A DNA stretch of 64,000 bases, taken from contig DATJTW010000064.1 in NCBI GenBank assembly GCA_035502995.1, forward strand, positions 4,400-68,399. The letters run 5' to 3'. Below, in pieces: positions 26,730 to 35,694 of this stretch. Made by a program: the position numbers and the translations under genes. The notes below the pieces were generated by a model. That model did not search any database, had not been told where the DNA came from, and saw only the letters and a program-made list of their open reading frames with translations. Every line of letters begins with the position of its first letter. Positions within the stretch are counted from its first letter, which is position 1. This DNA comes from CADEED01 sp035502995 (GTDB lineage Bacteria; Pseudomonadota; Gammaproteobacteria; Steroidobacterales; Steroidobacteraceae).

Positions 26730-27437
26730 ATGAATCCCGGCACCGTTCGCGCGATCTGTTTCGATCTCGACAACACCCTGTGGGAGATCGAGCCCGTGCT
26801 CCAGCGCGCGGAGCGCATTCTCGCCGATTGGCTCGCCGCCCGGTATCCGCGCATTCCCGCGGCATTTCGACCGGCCGACGTGCAGAAAGTGCGCGCCGCG
26901 CTCGAAGCGGAACGGCCCGACCAGGCACACGACTTCACGTTCCTGCGCCGCGAGACGTTCGCACGCGTGGCGGCGGGCGCGGGCTATGAGCGGGACATCG
27001 CCGCCGCGATCGCCGAGGAGGCGTTCTCCACCTGGCACGCCGCGCGCAACGAGGTCACGCCGTACGACGAAGTGATCCCGGCGCTGCTGCGTCTCGGCCT
27101 GCGGTATCGCCTCGCGACGCTCAGCAACGGCAACGCCGATCTCGATCGCATCGGGCTCGCGCACCATTTCGAGGTGCGGTTGCACGCCGCCGCACTGGGT
27201 TGCGCCAAGCCCGACGCCCGCGCCTACGCGCGGCTCGCCGACGCGCTGACGCTCGCGCCCGCGGAAATCCTGTTTGTAGGCGACGAACCCCACGCTGATG
27301 TCGTGGGCCCGCGTGCCGCTGGCATGCAAACTGTATGGGTGAATCGGGGAAGGGTTGTTTGGCCCGACGCGTTGCCCGCACCGGACGCCAGCATCACCGA
27401 CCTCACGGAGCTCGAAGCGCTGCTCGCCGGAACGTGA
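26730..27437 (+). CDS. HAD-superfamily hydrolase (YigB-like)
   Basis: This 235-residue phosphatase has the HAD motifs in order: CFDLDNTLWEI with the nucleophile Asp, LATLSNGNADL with motif II Ser, a Lys in GCAKPDARAY, and LFVGDEPHADVVG with the motif IV Asp. The LDNTLW variant with a helical cap resembles YigB-like phosphatases, some of which act in riboflavin synthesis. The exact substrate is not shown. The 12 bases just before its ATG (TAGACTGGCGCC) contain a possible -10 element, which would make the transcript nearly leaderless. Confidence 0.87.
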   Translation: MNPGTVRAICFDLDNTLWEIEPVLQRAERILADWLAARYPRIPAAFRPADVQKVRAALEAERPDQAHDFTFLRRETFARVAAGAGYERDIAAAIAEEAFSTWHAARNEVTPYDEVIPALLRLGLRYRLATLSNGNADLDRIGLAHHFEVRLHAAALGCAKPDARAYARLADALTLAPAEILFVGDEPHADVVGPRAAGMQTVWVNRGRVVWPDALPAPDASITDLTELEALLAGT

Positions 27438-27600
27438 ACCAGCGCCGCGGGCGCCGCAGTGGTTAGCAGTGTGCACCGATGGCTGCCAGCGGTGCGATGC
27501 GCGAAACGGCTCCTGCGTCACGGAACCCGCGCCCGCATCGCGCTCAACTGGCCCCGGCCGCACGCCGTTACAGGAGTGTGGAACAGCTCGGGGGTGAACG

Positions 27601-28221
27601 ATGACCATCCAGCCGGTTGTGAGCCTGAAGGAATTCTTCCGCGACGCGCTGCACGACGCGTTGTCGCATCAACACGTGGCGGTCGAAGGCGAGACCGAGC
27701 ACTACGTGGTGAACCTGCTCACGCTGTTTTCCAATCCCGACGCGTTGTACGAGCGACAACCCAACGAGACCGCGCCGCGCGCCGGGTTGAAGCCGCTGGT
27801 CGTCATGCTCGGCGAAGCGCTCGAGGCGCCGACGCCGGAGGCGCGCTGCCGCGGACTGCAGCGGCTCGGCGACGTCTCGTTGTTCATCGCCGGGTTCTTC
27901 TCCGCGGGTTTCGCTCGCAAGCTGGTCGACGTCGACTATCACATCGCGATGGGCGGGCGCGCCTACGGCACGCTCGCCGAAACCTGTCCGCCGACCCGCG
28001 GGCGCACGCTGCGCCAGGTGTTCGGCGAGCTGGCCGCGAAGTTCGTGCCGGTGGTGGACGCGCTGAACGAGATCAGCGAGAGCTCGTACCAGCACAGCGA
28101 CCGCGATCGTCTGCGGCTCTACGAACTGTGGGTGAAGACGGGCAGCGAACGTTCCCGGCGGCTGCTGCGCAAGCTGGGCATAGAACCCGCGCCGGCGGCG
28201 CGCAGCGTGCTGGCGCACTGA
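27601..28221 (+). CDS. Conserved protein of unknown function, first of a pair
   Basis: This 206-residue protein is cytoplasmic by appearance and mostly helical. Notable stretches are LQRLGDVSLFIAGFFSAG and MGGRAYGTLAET. I do not recognise a characterised family. A GGGGGTG ribosome site precedes the ATG by 4 nt. The stop overlaps the next start by one base (TGATG), so the two proteins probably work together. The 163 nt before the gene hold nothing I can name. Confidence 0.75.
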   Translation: MTIQPVVSLKEFFRDALHDALSHQHVAVEGETEHYVVNLLTLFSNPDALYERQPNETAPRAGLKPLVVMLGEALEAPTPEARCRGLQRLGDVSLFIAGFFSAGFARKLVDVDYHIAMGGRAYGTLAETCPPTRGRTLRQVFGELAAKFVPVVDALNEISESSYQHSDRDRLRLYELWVKTGSERSRRLLRKLGIEPAPAARSVLAH

Positions 28222-28877
28222 TGAGCGCCGCCACGCTGGCCGCCCTGCAGGCCGCGCTGGCCGACATCTACGATCTGCCGGCGACGCCCGACGTCGCCGA
28301 TTTCCTGCTGACCGATCGCGCACGTCTCGCCTCGTTCGACGCGCGCGCCAGCGACGAGCAACTGATCGTCGCGCAGGACGGCGACACCGTGTCACTGGGC
28401 CTGTTCATCGACGCCGCGGTGCTGGAACGTCTCGCGCAGCGCGATCCGTACCGCGAGCTCACCGGCGGCAATCTCGCGGACTACCTGACCGTCGCGGAAG
28501 GCGTGAGCCATTTCGTGTACGTGGCATGGAATGCCGGCCACGACAAACCCGTCACGCTGCTCGAGCTCGAGCTGCAGGCCGAGGTGGACAAATACGTCCT
28601 CGCGGCCTGGCTGCTGCGCGAGCAGGGCGCGGGCCGGTTCCCGAGCGAATTGCACCGCGCGCTGTTCGAGCGGGCGCGCGTGGATCCGGCGGCGGCCGGC
28701 GGGCGGGCCGGCATGTACCGCACGGCGTCGAACTACGCGGGCCGGTTCTGCCGGCGCATCGCGGCCGGCTTCGAACATGGCGCACGCCGGATCTCGCGCG
28801 AGCTGCTCGCGGATCTGCGGCGGTTCTATCGCTTGGGGAATGCGCGCAAGCTGGCGTTCATCGAACGCCACGCGTGA
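28221..28877 (+). CDS. Conserved protein of unknown function, second of a pair
   Basis: This 218-residue protein is mainly helical. Central features are TVAEGVSHFVYVAWNA and the acidic LLELELQAEVDKYV, and the C-terminal part, from RTASNYAGRFCRRIAAGF on, is basic. It has no signal peptide or recognisable catalytic motif. Its ATG overlaps the stop of the preceding unknown gene, making a two-gene operon of unknown role. Confidence 0.75.
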   Translation: MSAATLAALQAALADIYDLPATPDVADFLLTDRARLASFDARASDEQLIVAQDGDTVSLGLFIDAAVLERLAQRDPYRELTGGNLADYLTVAEGVSHFVYVAWNAGHDKPVTLLELELQAEVDKYVLAAWLLREQGAGRFPSELHRALFERARVDPAAAGGRAGMYRTASNYAGRFCRRIAAGFEHGARRISRELLADLRRFYRLGNARKLAFIERHA

Positions 28878-28895
28878 GCGTCGGGCGCGGAGGTT

Positions 28896-29258
28896 CTACT
28901 CGACGTCGTCGCCGGTCGACTTCTTGGCGTCGAGCTCGCGTTTCAGCTTGATCCACTCGCCGAGCTTGCGCAGGTCGCGCTTGCCGGCGGGCTTCTTGTT
29001 CTCGGGAACGCCGGCGCTGCCGACGCGCTGATACGGATCGAAGCCACCGGCGCGACCGCGTTCCATCGTCAGCTTGGCGGGCTCGCCGCGGGCCGGGGTG
29101 CTTTCGATCGTCAGCGGGGCGCGCTCGAGCGGCTCACCGGCGTAGCCGGCATCGATCCATTCCACGTACGCGTTACCACGATCGTCGTGGACGATCTGAG
29201 ACGCACGCCGCCGGTTGGGCGAGGCAGGGGGTCTGCCGTTGGAGTCGTTATCGTTCAC
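28896..29258 (-). CDS. Small hydrophilic protein of unknown function
   Basis: This 120-residue protein is highly charged and probably partly disordered. It has no signal peptide. The only ordered-looking stretch is IVHDDRGNAYVEWIDA, a short beta hairpin motif. The C terminus is basic and then acidic (KKSTGDDVE). It converges with the upstream gene pair. The function is unknown. Confidence 0.6.
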   Translation of the reverse strand: MNDNDSNGRPPASPNRRRASQIVHDDRGNAYVEWIDAGYAGEPLERAPLTIESTPARGEPAKLTMERGRAGGFDPYQRVGSAGVPENKKPAGKRDLRKLGEWIKLKRELDAKKSTGDDVE

Positions 29259-29342
29259 GGCCCCAGTATGACCGACGAGGCTCGCCGATTGTTTGACATA
29301 GCCGCCATTTTCCGGGGTGCCCGTCGCGGATCGTGAGCCGCT

Positions 29343-29867
29343 TCACGCAATTTTTTTATGCGCCGCGGCGCGCAGGATTCCGATGATCGTCTTGCCATCG
29401 GTGAGCTCGCCGTTGCACGCGCGCTCGACGGCCTGCGCCAGCGGCCACCACTCGACCTGGAACACTTCGCCGGCCTCGGGCGCCGACGTCGCCGGCGAGA
29501 GCCCGGTGGCCAGATAGAGATGGATCACCTCGGTGAACACGCCGGGCGAGCTGAAGTAGGCGCCGAGTGACGTCCAGCCACTGGCCTCGGCGCCCGCTTC
29601 CTCGGCGAGCTCGCGGCGAGCGGTCACGTCGGGCGGTTCATCCGGCTCGAGCTTGCCGGCGGGCAGCTCGTGGATGAATCCGCCGGCCGCGTGTCGGTAT
29701 TGGCGCAACAGGCAAACCCGGTCCTGGGCGTCGATCGCCACGACGGCGGCGCCGCCGGGGTGGCGCACGATCTCGAGCGGCAACCGATGGCCGTTCGGCA
29801 GCTCCACCGAATCGACGCTGACTTTGATGACGCGGCCGTCGTAGATCGGTTTTCGTTCGAGCAACAT
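29343..29867 (-). CDS. NUDIX hydrolase, ADP-ribose pyrophosphatase type
   Basis: This 174-residue protein has the Nudix box, GKLEPDEPPDVTAR followed by RELAEEAGA, which binds the divalent metals that hydrolyse nucleoside diphosphate derivatives. The upstream strand LLRQYRHAAGGFIHELPAGK and the downstream YFSSPGVFTEVIHLYLA are typical of ADP-ribose pyrophosphatases. The likely reaction is ADP-ribose to AMP and ribose 5-phosphate. An ADP-ribosylglycohydrolase fusion is encoded 9 kb away, but nothing shows that the two are linked. Confidence 0.88.
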   Translation of the reverse strand: MLLERKPIYDGRVIKVSVDSVELPNGHRLPLEIVRHPGGAAVVAIDAQDRVCLLRQYRHAAGGFIHELPAGKLEPDEPPDVTARRELAEEAGAEASGWTSLGAYFSSPGVFTEVIHLYLATGLSPATSAPEAGEVFQVEWWPLAQAVERACNGELTDGKTIIGILRAAAHKKIA

Positions 29868-30017
29868 GGCGGCGAGTGTACCGAAGCGACCCGCGGGCGC
29901 TCATAATTGCGGCCCCCAAAAAGGCGTCACATTCCGGGACTTGGACGCGTGACTCACGTCACGGGTCCTTCCTGTCTGGAGTCGGCGACCGCACCGCTTT
30001 CGGTTATTGTTGTATCG

Positions 30018-32108
30018 ATGTCCACGGCCGAAAAACTCGGAACTCTCAACGCTCCGCAACGCAAGGCGGTGACGCACGGTGAAGCGCTGCCCGGCGGCAA
30101 GGGCTTTCGCTCGGGTCCGTTGCTGATCGTCGCCGGCGCGGGCACCGGCAAGACGAACACGCTCGCGCACCGCGTCGCGCATCTCGCGCTGTCCGGCGTG
30201 GACCCGGCGCGCATCCTCATGCTGACGTTCACGCGCCGCGCGGCCATCGAGATGAAGCGGCGCGCCACCGACATCATGCGCGAAGTGCTCGACGACAAGC
30301 TCGGCAGCAAGGCGCAGCAGCTCTCGCAACGCCTGACGTGGGCGGGCACGTTCCACTCGATCGGCAATCGCCTGCTGCGTCACTACGCGAAACACGTCGG
30401 CCTCGATCCGGCGTTCAGCGTCATCGATCGCGGCGACGCCGCCGACCTGCTCGACACCGTGCGCACCGAGCTCGGCTACTCGGGCAAGGGCCAGCGCTTC
30501 CCGCGCAAGGACACCTGCCTCGGCATCTACTCGTATCGCGTGAACACGCAGAAATCGCTCAAGGAGACGCTCGAGACGCAGTACTCCTGGTGCGCGAACT
30601 GGGAAGAGGACATCGGCAAGCTGCTGCGCGGCTACGTCGAGCGCAAGTCCCAGTATCGCGTGCTCGACTTCGACGATCTGCTGCTCTACTGGCACGCGAT
30701 GATGGGCGAGGAGCGCATCGCGAAATCGGTGGCGGCCAACTTCGATCACGTGCTGGTCGACGAATACCAGGACACGAACAAGCTGCAGGGCGACATCGTG
30801 CAGGCGCTCAAGCCCGACGGGCAGGGCGTCACCGTCGTCGGCGACGATGCGCAGGCCATCTACTCGTTCCGCGCCGCCGCGGTCGAGAACATCCTCGGGT
30901 TCCCCGACCGCTTCCGGCCGAAGGCCGAGGTGGTCACGCTCGCGCAGAACTTCCGCTCGAGCCAGAGCGTGCTCGATGCCGCCAACGCGCTGATGGCGGA
31001 CGCGCCGCGCCAGTACCGCAAACACCTGCTGTCGATGCGCGGCCAGGGCCCGCGGCCCAAGCTCGTGACCGTCGACGACCTGCCGACGCAGGCCGAGTTC
31101 GTCTGCACGCGCATCCTCGCCGCGCGCGAAGCCGGCACGGCGTTGCGCCGCCAGGCCGTGTTGTTCCGCTCCGGCTCGCACAGCGACATGCTCGAAATCG
31201 AGCTGGCCAAACGCAAGATCCCGTTCGTGAAGTACGGCGGCCTCAAGTTCCTCGAGGCCGCGCACGTGAAGGACCTGCTCGCGGTGCTGCGCTGGGCGGA
31301 CAATCCGCGCAACCAGCTAGCCGCGTTCCGCGTGTTGCAGTTCATGCCGGGCATGGGCCCGGCGAACGCCAAGCGCGCGCTCGATCACTTCGTCGCCGGC
31401 GACTACAAGTGGAGCTCGTTCGAGAAGTTCGACGCGCCGGGCGATGCGAAGGTCCCGTTCCTGCGCTTCATGGATCTCTTCTCGTCGCTGGGCGAACCGA
31501 ACCGTGAATGGCGCGGCCAGATCAACATGATCCGCGAGTGGTACAAGCCGCACATGGAGCGCCTGTACGAACACGTGCACACGCGCATCGGCGATCTCGA
31601 TCAGCTCGAGCTGCTGTCGTCGCAGTACCCGTCGCGCGAGCGCTTCATCTCGGAGCTGACGCTCGATCCGCCGCACGCGACCAGCGATCTCGCCGGTCAG
31701 CCGCTGCTCGACGAGGACTACCTGGTGATCTCGACCATCCACTCGGCCAAGGGCATGGAGTGGGATCACGTGTACGTGCTGAACGTGGTCGACGGCAGCT
31801 TCCCGTCCGAATTCGCGACCGGCAAGGCGGAGATGATCGAGGAAGAGCGTCGCCTGCTGTACGTCGCGATGACCCGGGCGCGCAACGAGCTGACCTGCGT
31901 CGTGCCGTTGCGCTTCCAGATCACCAGCCAGCCGAAGACCTCGGATGGCCACGTCTACGGCGGCCGCAGCCGGTTCCTGACCGAGAAGGTCATGAAGTGC
32001 TTCGACGAGTCGACGTTCCAGGGCTCGAACACCGAAGTGAAGATCGAGGAGTCGGGCGCCGATTCCGGCACGATCGACGTCGCGTCGCGCCTCAAACAGA
32101 TGTGGTGA
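30018..32108 (+). CDS. UvrD/Rep-family ATP-dependent DNA helicase
   Basis: This 696-residue superfamily 1A helicase has all main motifs. LNAPQRKAVTH is the Q motif and VAGAGTGKTNTLAHR is Walker A. HVLVDEYQDTNKLQ is motif II, GDDAQAIYSFRAA motif III, ISTIHSAKGMEWDHVY motif V and EERRLLYVAMTRARNEL motif VI. It should unwind DNA with 3' to 5' polarity in repair or replication restart. The start MSTAEKLG lies well after the divergent Nudix gene; a longer in-frame reading from 29907 would cross the intergenic promoter region. Confidence 0.94.
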   Translation: MSTAEKLGTLNAPQRKAVTHGEALPGGKGFRSGPLLIVAGAGTGKTNTLAHRVAHLALSGVDPARILMLTFTRRAAIEMKRRATDIMREVLDDKLGSKAQQLSQRLTWAGTFHSIGNRLLRHYAKHVGLDPAFSVIDRGDAADLLDTVRTELGYSGKGQRFPRKDTCLGIYSYRVNTQKSLKETLETQYSWCANWEEDIGKLLRGYVERKSQYRVLDFDDLLLYWHAMMGEERIAKSVAANFDHVLVDEYQDTNKLQGDIVQALKPDGQGVTVVGDDAQAIYSFRAAAVENILGFPDRFRPKAEVVTLAQNFRSSQSVLDAANALMADAPRQYRKHLLSMRGQGPRPKLVTVDDLPTQAEFVCTRILAAREAGTALRRQAVLFRSGSHSDMLEIELAKRKIPFVKYGGLKFLEAAHVKDLLAVLRWADNPRNQLAAFRVLQFMPGMGPANAKRALDHFVAGDYKWSSFEKFDAPGDAKVPFLRFMDLFSSLGEPNREWRGQINMIREWYKPHMERLYEHVHTRIGDLDQLELLSSQYPSRERFISELTLDPPHATSDLAGQPLLDEDYLVISTIHSAKGMEWDHVYVLNVVDGSFPSEFATGKAEMIEEERRLLYVAMTRARNELTCVVPLRFQITSQPKTSDGHVYGGRSRFLTEKVMKCFDESTFQGSNTEVKIEESGADSGTIDVASRLKQMW

Positions 32109-32126
32109 GGGGTCTGAGGCCGTTTC

Positions 32127-32993
32127 CTACCGCGGCTTCCTGAACCGCAACGTCATCCGGTCACTCTCACCGATCGCCTCGTACTTCGCGCGATCGCGGC
32201 TGCCCGCCCGGTAGGTAGGCGGCAGCGCCCACACCCCCTGCTCGTAGTCCTTCGTGTCCCGCGGATTCGCGTTGATCTCCGAGCGCGCCTCGAGCACGAA
32301 TCCCGCCGACGTGACGAGATCGATGGCGAACCGCTCGGTCACGTAGCCGCTGTCGGCGCGCGGGTCCTGCGGCTTGTCGGCCGCGCCGCGATGCTCGACC
32401 ACGCCCAGCACGCCGCCGGGCTTCAGCGCGCGATACATCTCGGCAAAGGCTTCCTTCGCGATCCCGAGGTCCATCCAGTTGTGCACGTTGCGGAACGTGA
32501 CCACGAGATCCGCGCTGCCGGGCGGCGCGATGTTGAAATCGCCGGCGCCGAGTCGCGTGACCGTGACCTTGCCGTAGAGGTCGGGACGCGCGGCGAGCTT
32601 CGCGTCGAACTGCGCAAGGCTGGCCGTGACGTACTCGTTGCCGGGTGCCGGCGGCATCATCGCGGTGTACAGCTTGCCGCGCTCGGCGAGCAGCGGCGCC
32701 AGGATCTCCGTGTACCAGCCACCGGCGCCGGGCCACACCTCGACCACCGTCATGTCGGGTTTGATGCCGAAGAACAGCAGCGTATCGACGGGATGCCGGG
32801 ACGCGTCGCGAGCCCGGTTCTCCGCCGAGCGGTGTTCGCCGGCGACGGCCTTTTCGATCGCCGCGGCGGTGACGGCGTCGCGGGGCGGACCGGCTGGCGT
32901 GTGGATCGCCGGCGGCGTCGCCGGCCCGGTGGCGCAGGCGGCCAGCAATGCGGCGGCGCCTGACAACAAGTACTGACGGATGCGCCGCGCCAT
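32127..32993 (-). CDS. Lipoprotein with class I methyltransferase-like domain
   Basis: This 288-residue protein begins with a lipoprotein-like signal peptide (lipobox LLAAC) and continues with a Rossmann domain of the class I SAM methyltransferase type. VVEVWPGAGGWYTEILAPLL is motif I and LVVTFRNVHNWM the motif IV region. MYRALKPGGVLGVVEHRG is the post-motif strand. This group of exported methyltransferase-like proteins occurs in several proteobacteria. Whether they use SAM outside the cytoplasm is doubtful, so catalysis is unproven. Confidence 0.83.
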   Translation of the reverse strand: MARRIRQYLLSGAAALLAACATGPATPPAIHTPAGPPRDAVTAAAIEKAVAGEHRSAENRARDASRHPVDTLLFFGIKPDMTVVEVWPGAGGWYTEILAPLLAERGKLYTAMMPPAPGNEYVTASLAQFDAKLAARPDLYGKVTVTRLGAGDFNIAPPGSADLVVTFRNVHNWMDLGIAKEAFAEMYRALKPGGVLGVVEHRGAADKPQDPRADSGYVTERFAIDLVTSAGFVLEARSEINANPRDTKDYEQGVWALPPTYRAGSRDRAKYEAIGESDRMTLRFRKPR

Positions 32994-33047
32994 GGGCCGG
33001 TCTCCAGAAAAACGAAAGGGGTCCCCGACGGCGGACCCGCCATCGCG

Positions 33048-33081
33048 GAAAAAAAGAACCCCGCGAGAGCGCGGGGTTCTT
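33048..33081 (-). terminator. Rho-independent terminator of the RRM protein gene
   Basis: On the minus strand a perfect 12-bp stem, AAGAACCCCGCG paired with CGCGGGGTTCTT, has a 4-nt loop. A T-run (the A-run at 33048-33055 on the plus strand) follows it. It lies 36 nt after the stop of the RRM gene and separates it from the methyltransferase-like gene. Confidence 0.9.
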
Positions 33082-33116
33082 CGTGTCATCGGGCCGTCAG
33101 CGAGTCCGGCGTCGGA

Positions 33117-33401
33117 TCAGCGGCGGAACGGACCACCGCCACCCTGGCGCGGACGCGGCGGACGTTCCTGCGCTTCGTTGACGCGCAGCGGACGGCCGTT
33201 CATCTGGTAGCCGTTGAGTCCCTGGATGGCGGCCTGCGCCTCGCCAGATCCCATCTCAACGAAACCGAAACCCCGGGGCTTGCCCGTCTCGCGGTCGTTG
33301 ATCAGCTTCACGGAGTCGACTTTGCCGTGGCGCTCGAAGAGCACCTTGATGTCTTGCTCGGTCGCGGAGAAGGGCAGATTGCCCACATAGATCGTCGTCA
33401 T
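33117..33401 (-). CDS. RNA-recognition-motif (RRM) RNA-binding protein
   Basis: This 94-residue protein is a single RRM domain. RNP2 is IYVGNL at residues 4-9 and RNP1 is RGFGFVEM in the middle. A short basic, Gly-rich tail (RPRQGGGGPFRR) follows. Such proteins bind RNA in the cytoplasm and are often induced by cold. The start MTTIYVGN fits the family; further upstream in-frame codons belong to the long leader. It is monocistronic, with its own terminator and a candidate promoter. Confidence 0.95.
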   Translation of the reverse strand: MTTIYVGNLPFSATEQDIKVLFERHGKVDSVKLINDRETGKPRGFGFVEMGSGEAQAAIQGLNGYQMNGRPLRVNEAQERPPRPRQGGGGPFRR

Positions 33402-33543
33402 CCCGGACTTCTCGCTCAGATGGCGGACAGCGGCAGGTAGTTTGGGCTCCCTGCATGAACCGCGGGAAATTGAAAACAGGTCAAGGCTGCTCGAGGCACC
33501 ACCGGCCTGCACCGTCGTTCGTTGCAAATCCCGAACGCGGCCG

Positions 33544-33573
33544 ATGCTACTCCTCGTTTCGAGAAGCTGTAAA
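33544..33573 (-). promoter_or_regulatory. Candidate promoter of the RRM gene with a long leader
   Basis: On the minus strand a -35 like TTTACA (33568-33573) and a -10 like TAGCAT (33544-33549) are separated by 18 nt. Transcription from here would give an untranslated leader of about 135 nt, as is common for cold-induced RNA-binding protein genes. Nothing else coding is visible in 33402-33691. Confidence 0.45.
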
Positions 33574-33691
33574 CGTCCGGGTGGTTTGATCGGTGCCGGA
33601 CCGCGCAACACCGGTGATTACCGTGCTTTTTCAACCATTTCGGCGCTTGTGAGGGCCGGAATGGTAGCGCTCACTTCCGGTGCAATGGCAC

Positions 33692-35659
33692 TTATTCTAG
33701 ATAGGCGTAGCCGTTCAGCTCGCCTTCGTAGAAGCGCTTGATCGCCTGCGACTCCGCGACCGACATGCGCCCCTCGCGCACGGCGCGTTCGCAGTCGCGC
33801 GCCAGCGCCGGGTGCAGGTCGGCCACGTCGTATTCCATGTACTCGAGAACCTTGTTGGCCGTGTCGCCCTTGACCACCTCTTCTATCCACCAGCCGCCAT
33901 CGTCGTGGAAGCGCACGTGCACGACGTGCGTGTCGCCGAACAGGTTGTGGAGGTCGCCGAGGGTTTCCTGGTACGCGCCGACCAGGAAGGCCGCGAGGTA
34001 GTACTCGTCCTGGGCCGTGATCGAGTGCAGCTCGAGCGTCTTCTTGACGTCCCGCTGGCTGACGAAGCGGTCTATCTTCCCGTCCGAATCGCAGGTGATG
34101 TCCGCGAGCACGCCCTTACGCGTCGGGCGCTCGGTGAGGCGGTGGATGGGCATGATGGGGAACAGCTGGTCGATGGCCCAGCTGTCCGGCAGCGACTGGA
34201 ACACCGAGAAGTTGCAGAAGTAGATGTCGGAGAGGATGGCCTCGAGCTCCTCGAGCTCCTCCGGCACCTCGTCGAGCTTGCGCGTGAGGTCGCGCACCTT
34301 GGCGCAGGTCGCCCAGTACAGCCGCTCGGCGAGACCGCGCTGCTCGAGCGACAGCAGGCCGATGTTGAACATCTGCAGCACTTGGTCGCGGGCGGTCTGC
34401 GCGTCGTGATAACACTCGACGACGCGACGTTCGGTCACCGAACGATAGGCATCGAGCAGGTCGCGCACCGGCGGCGCCATCGTCGGATTGCCTTCGTCTT
34501 CCTTGCCCGTGACGCGGAACTGGTCCAGCGCCTGGCTGCCGAGCGTGTTGAAGATGAGCACGCTGTGGTGCGCGGCGATCGCGCGGCCGGATTCGCTGAC
34601 GATCATCGGGTGCGCGATCTTGCGCGCATTGCACACGTTGGCGATGCGGTACACCACGTCGTTCGCGTATTCGTTCAGCGTGTAGTTCATCGACGACGAG
34701 AAGTTCGTGCCGCTGCCGTCGTAGTCGACGCCGAGGCCGCCGCCCACGTCGATGTAGCGCAGGTCCGCGCCGAGTAGTTTGAGCTCCGCGTACACGTGCG
34801 CGAGCTCGTTGATCGCGTCCTTCACGCGGCGGATGTCCTGCAGCTGGCTGCCCGGGTGGCAGTGCACGAGCTGCAGGCAGTCGAGCATGTTCTTCTCGCG
34901 CAGGATCTCGACGGCCTCGAGGATCTCGGTGATGAACAGGCCGAACTTCGACTTGTCGCCGGCGCTCTCGCGCCACTTGCCCGATCCTTCGCTGGCCAGC
35001 TTCACGCGTACGCCGATGCGCGGCCGCACGTTGTATTTCTCGGCGATGCGCAGGATGGCCGGCAGCTCGCTGAAGTTCTCGACCACCGGGATGATCGTGC
35101 GCCCGAGCTTGGTCGCGATGATCGCGGCCTCGAGATAGCTGTCGTCCTTGAAGCCGTTGCAGATGATCAGGCGATCCGGCGCGTCGGCCGTCATGCCCAT
35201 CACGCTCAGCAACTCGGGCTTGCTGCCGACCTCGAGCCCGAACCCGAACGGCCGGCCGTAGCGATACACCTCTTCAACGACGAGGCGCTGCTGGTTCACC
35301 TTGATGGGGAACACGGCCGTGTACCGGTTCTGGTAGTCGTTCTCGGCGATGGCCTGCGCGAACGCGTCGTGCAGATGCTTGAGCCGATGCGCGAGGATGT
35401 CCGAGAAACGCACGACGACCGGCGCCGTCAGCTCGCGTTCCTTCAACCCCTGCACGACTTCGAACAGGTCGATCTCGCGTGCGGGATTCATGTCCGGCCG
35501 AACTACCAGGTGGCCGGCGGGGTTCACGCAGAAGTAACCCTTGCCCCAGGCGTTGACCTGGTAGAGCTCCGCGGAATCGTCGGTCGACCAGGCGATGGTG
35601 CGATCGGCTCGGCGCTGGGTTTCCTGCGCGCCGGACAGTGAGTTGGGGTCGGCTGCCAC
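33692..35659 (-). CDS. speA: Biosynthetic arginine decarboxylase
   Basis: This protein of about 655 residues matches SpeA, a PLP enzyme that converts arginine to agmatine for polyamine synthesis. The PLP Lys is in AVFPIKVNQQRLVVEEV. The Gly-rich loop reads YIDVGGGLGVDYDGS, the phosphate-binding segment SESGRAIAAHHSVLI, and the active-site Cys is in VVECYHDAQTA. No ATG fits the N terminus. GTG at 35659 is used here and GTG at 35671 is equally possible. The sulfurtransferase gene ends about 35 nt upstream on the same strand. The product agmatine would lead to putrescine, a substrate of the nearby homospermidine synthase. Confidence 0.95.
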   Translation of the reverse strand: MAADPNSLSGAQETQRRADRTIAWSTDDSAELYQVNAWGKGYFCVNPAGHLVVRPDMNPAREIDLFEVVQGLKERELTAPVVVRFSDILAHRLKHLHDAFAQAIAENDYQNRYTAVFPIKVNQQRLVVEEVYRYGRPFGFGLEVGSKPELLSVMGMTADAPDRLIICNGFKDDSYLEAAIIATKLGRTIIPVVENFSELPAILRIAEKYNVRPRIGVRVKLASEGSGKWRESAGDKSKFGLFITEILEAVEILREKNMLDCLQLVHCHPGSQLQDIRRVKDAINELAHVYAELKLLGADLRYIDVGGGLGVDYDGSGTNFSSSMNYTLNEYANDVVYRIANVCNARKIAHPMIVSESGRAIAAHHSVLIFNTLGSQALDQFRVTGKEDEGNPTMAPPVRDLLDAYRSVTERRVVECYHDAQTARDQVLQMFNIGLLSLEQRGLAERLYWATCAKVRDLTRKLDEVPEELEELEAILSDIYFCNFSVFQSLPDSWAIDQLFPIMPIHRLTERPTRKGVLADITCDSDGKIDRFVSQRDVKKTLELHSITAQDEYYLAAFLVGAYQETLGDLHNLFGDTHVVHVRFHDDGGWWIEEVVKGDTANKVLEYMEYDVADLHPALARDCERAVREGRMSVAESQAIKRFYEGELNGYAYLE

Positions 35660-35694
35660 GATGGCGCGCACGATATCAAATAGAGACTGCAGGT

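Noticed and set aside
29907..30017. Earlier start of the UvrD-type helicase at 29907
   Set aside because: The added 37 residues cover the divergent intergenic region and do not resemble helicase N termini; ATG at 30018 precedes the Q motif at the usual distance.
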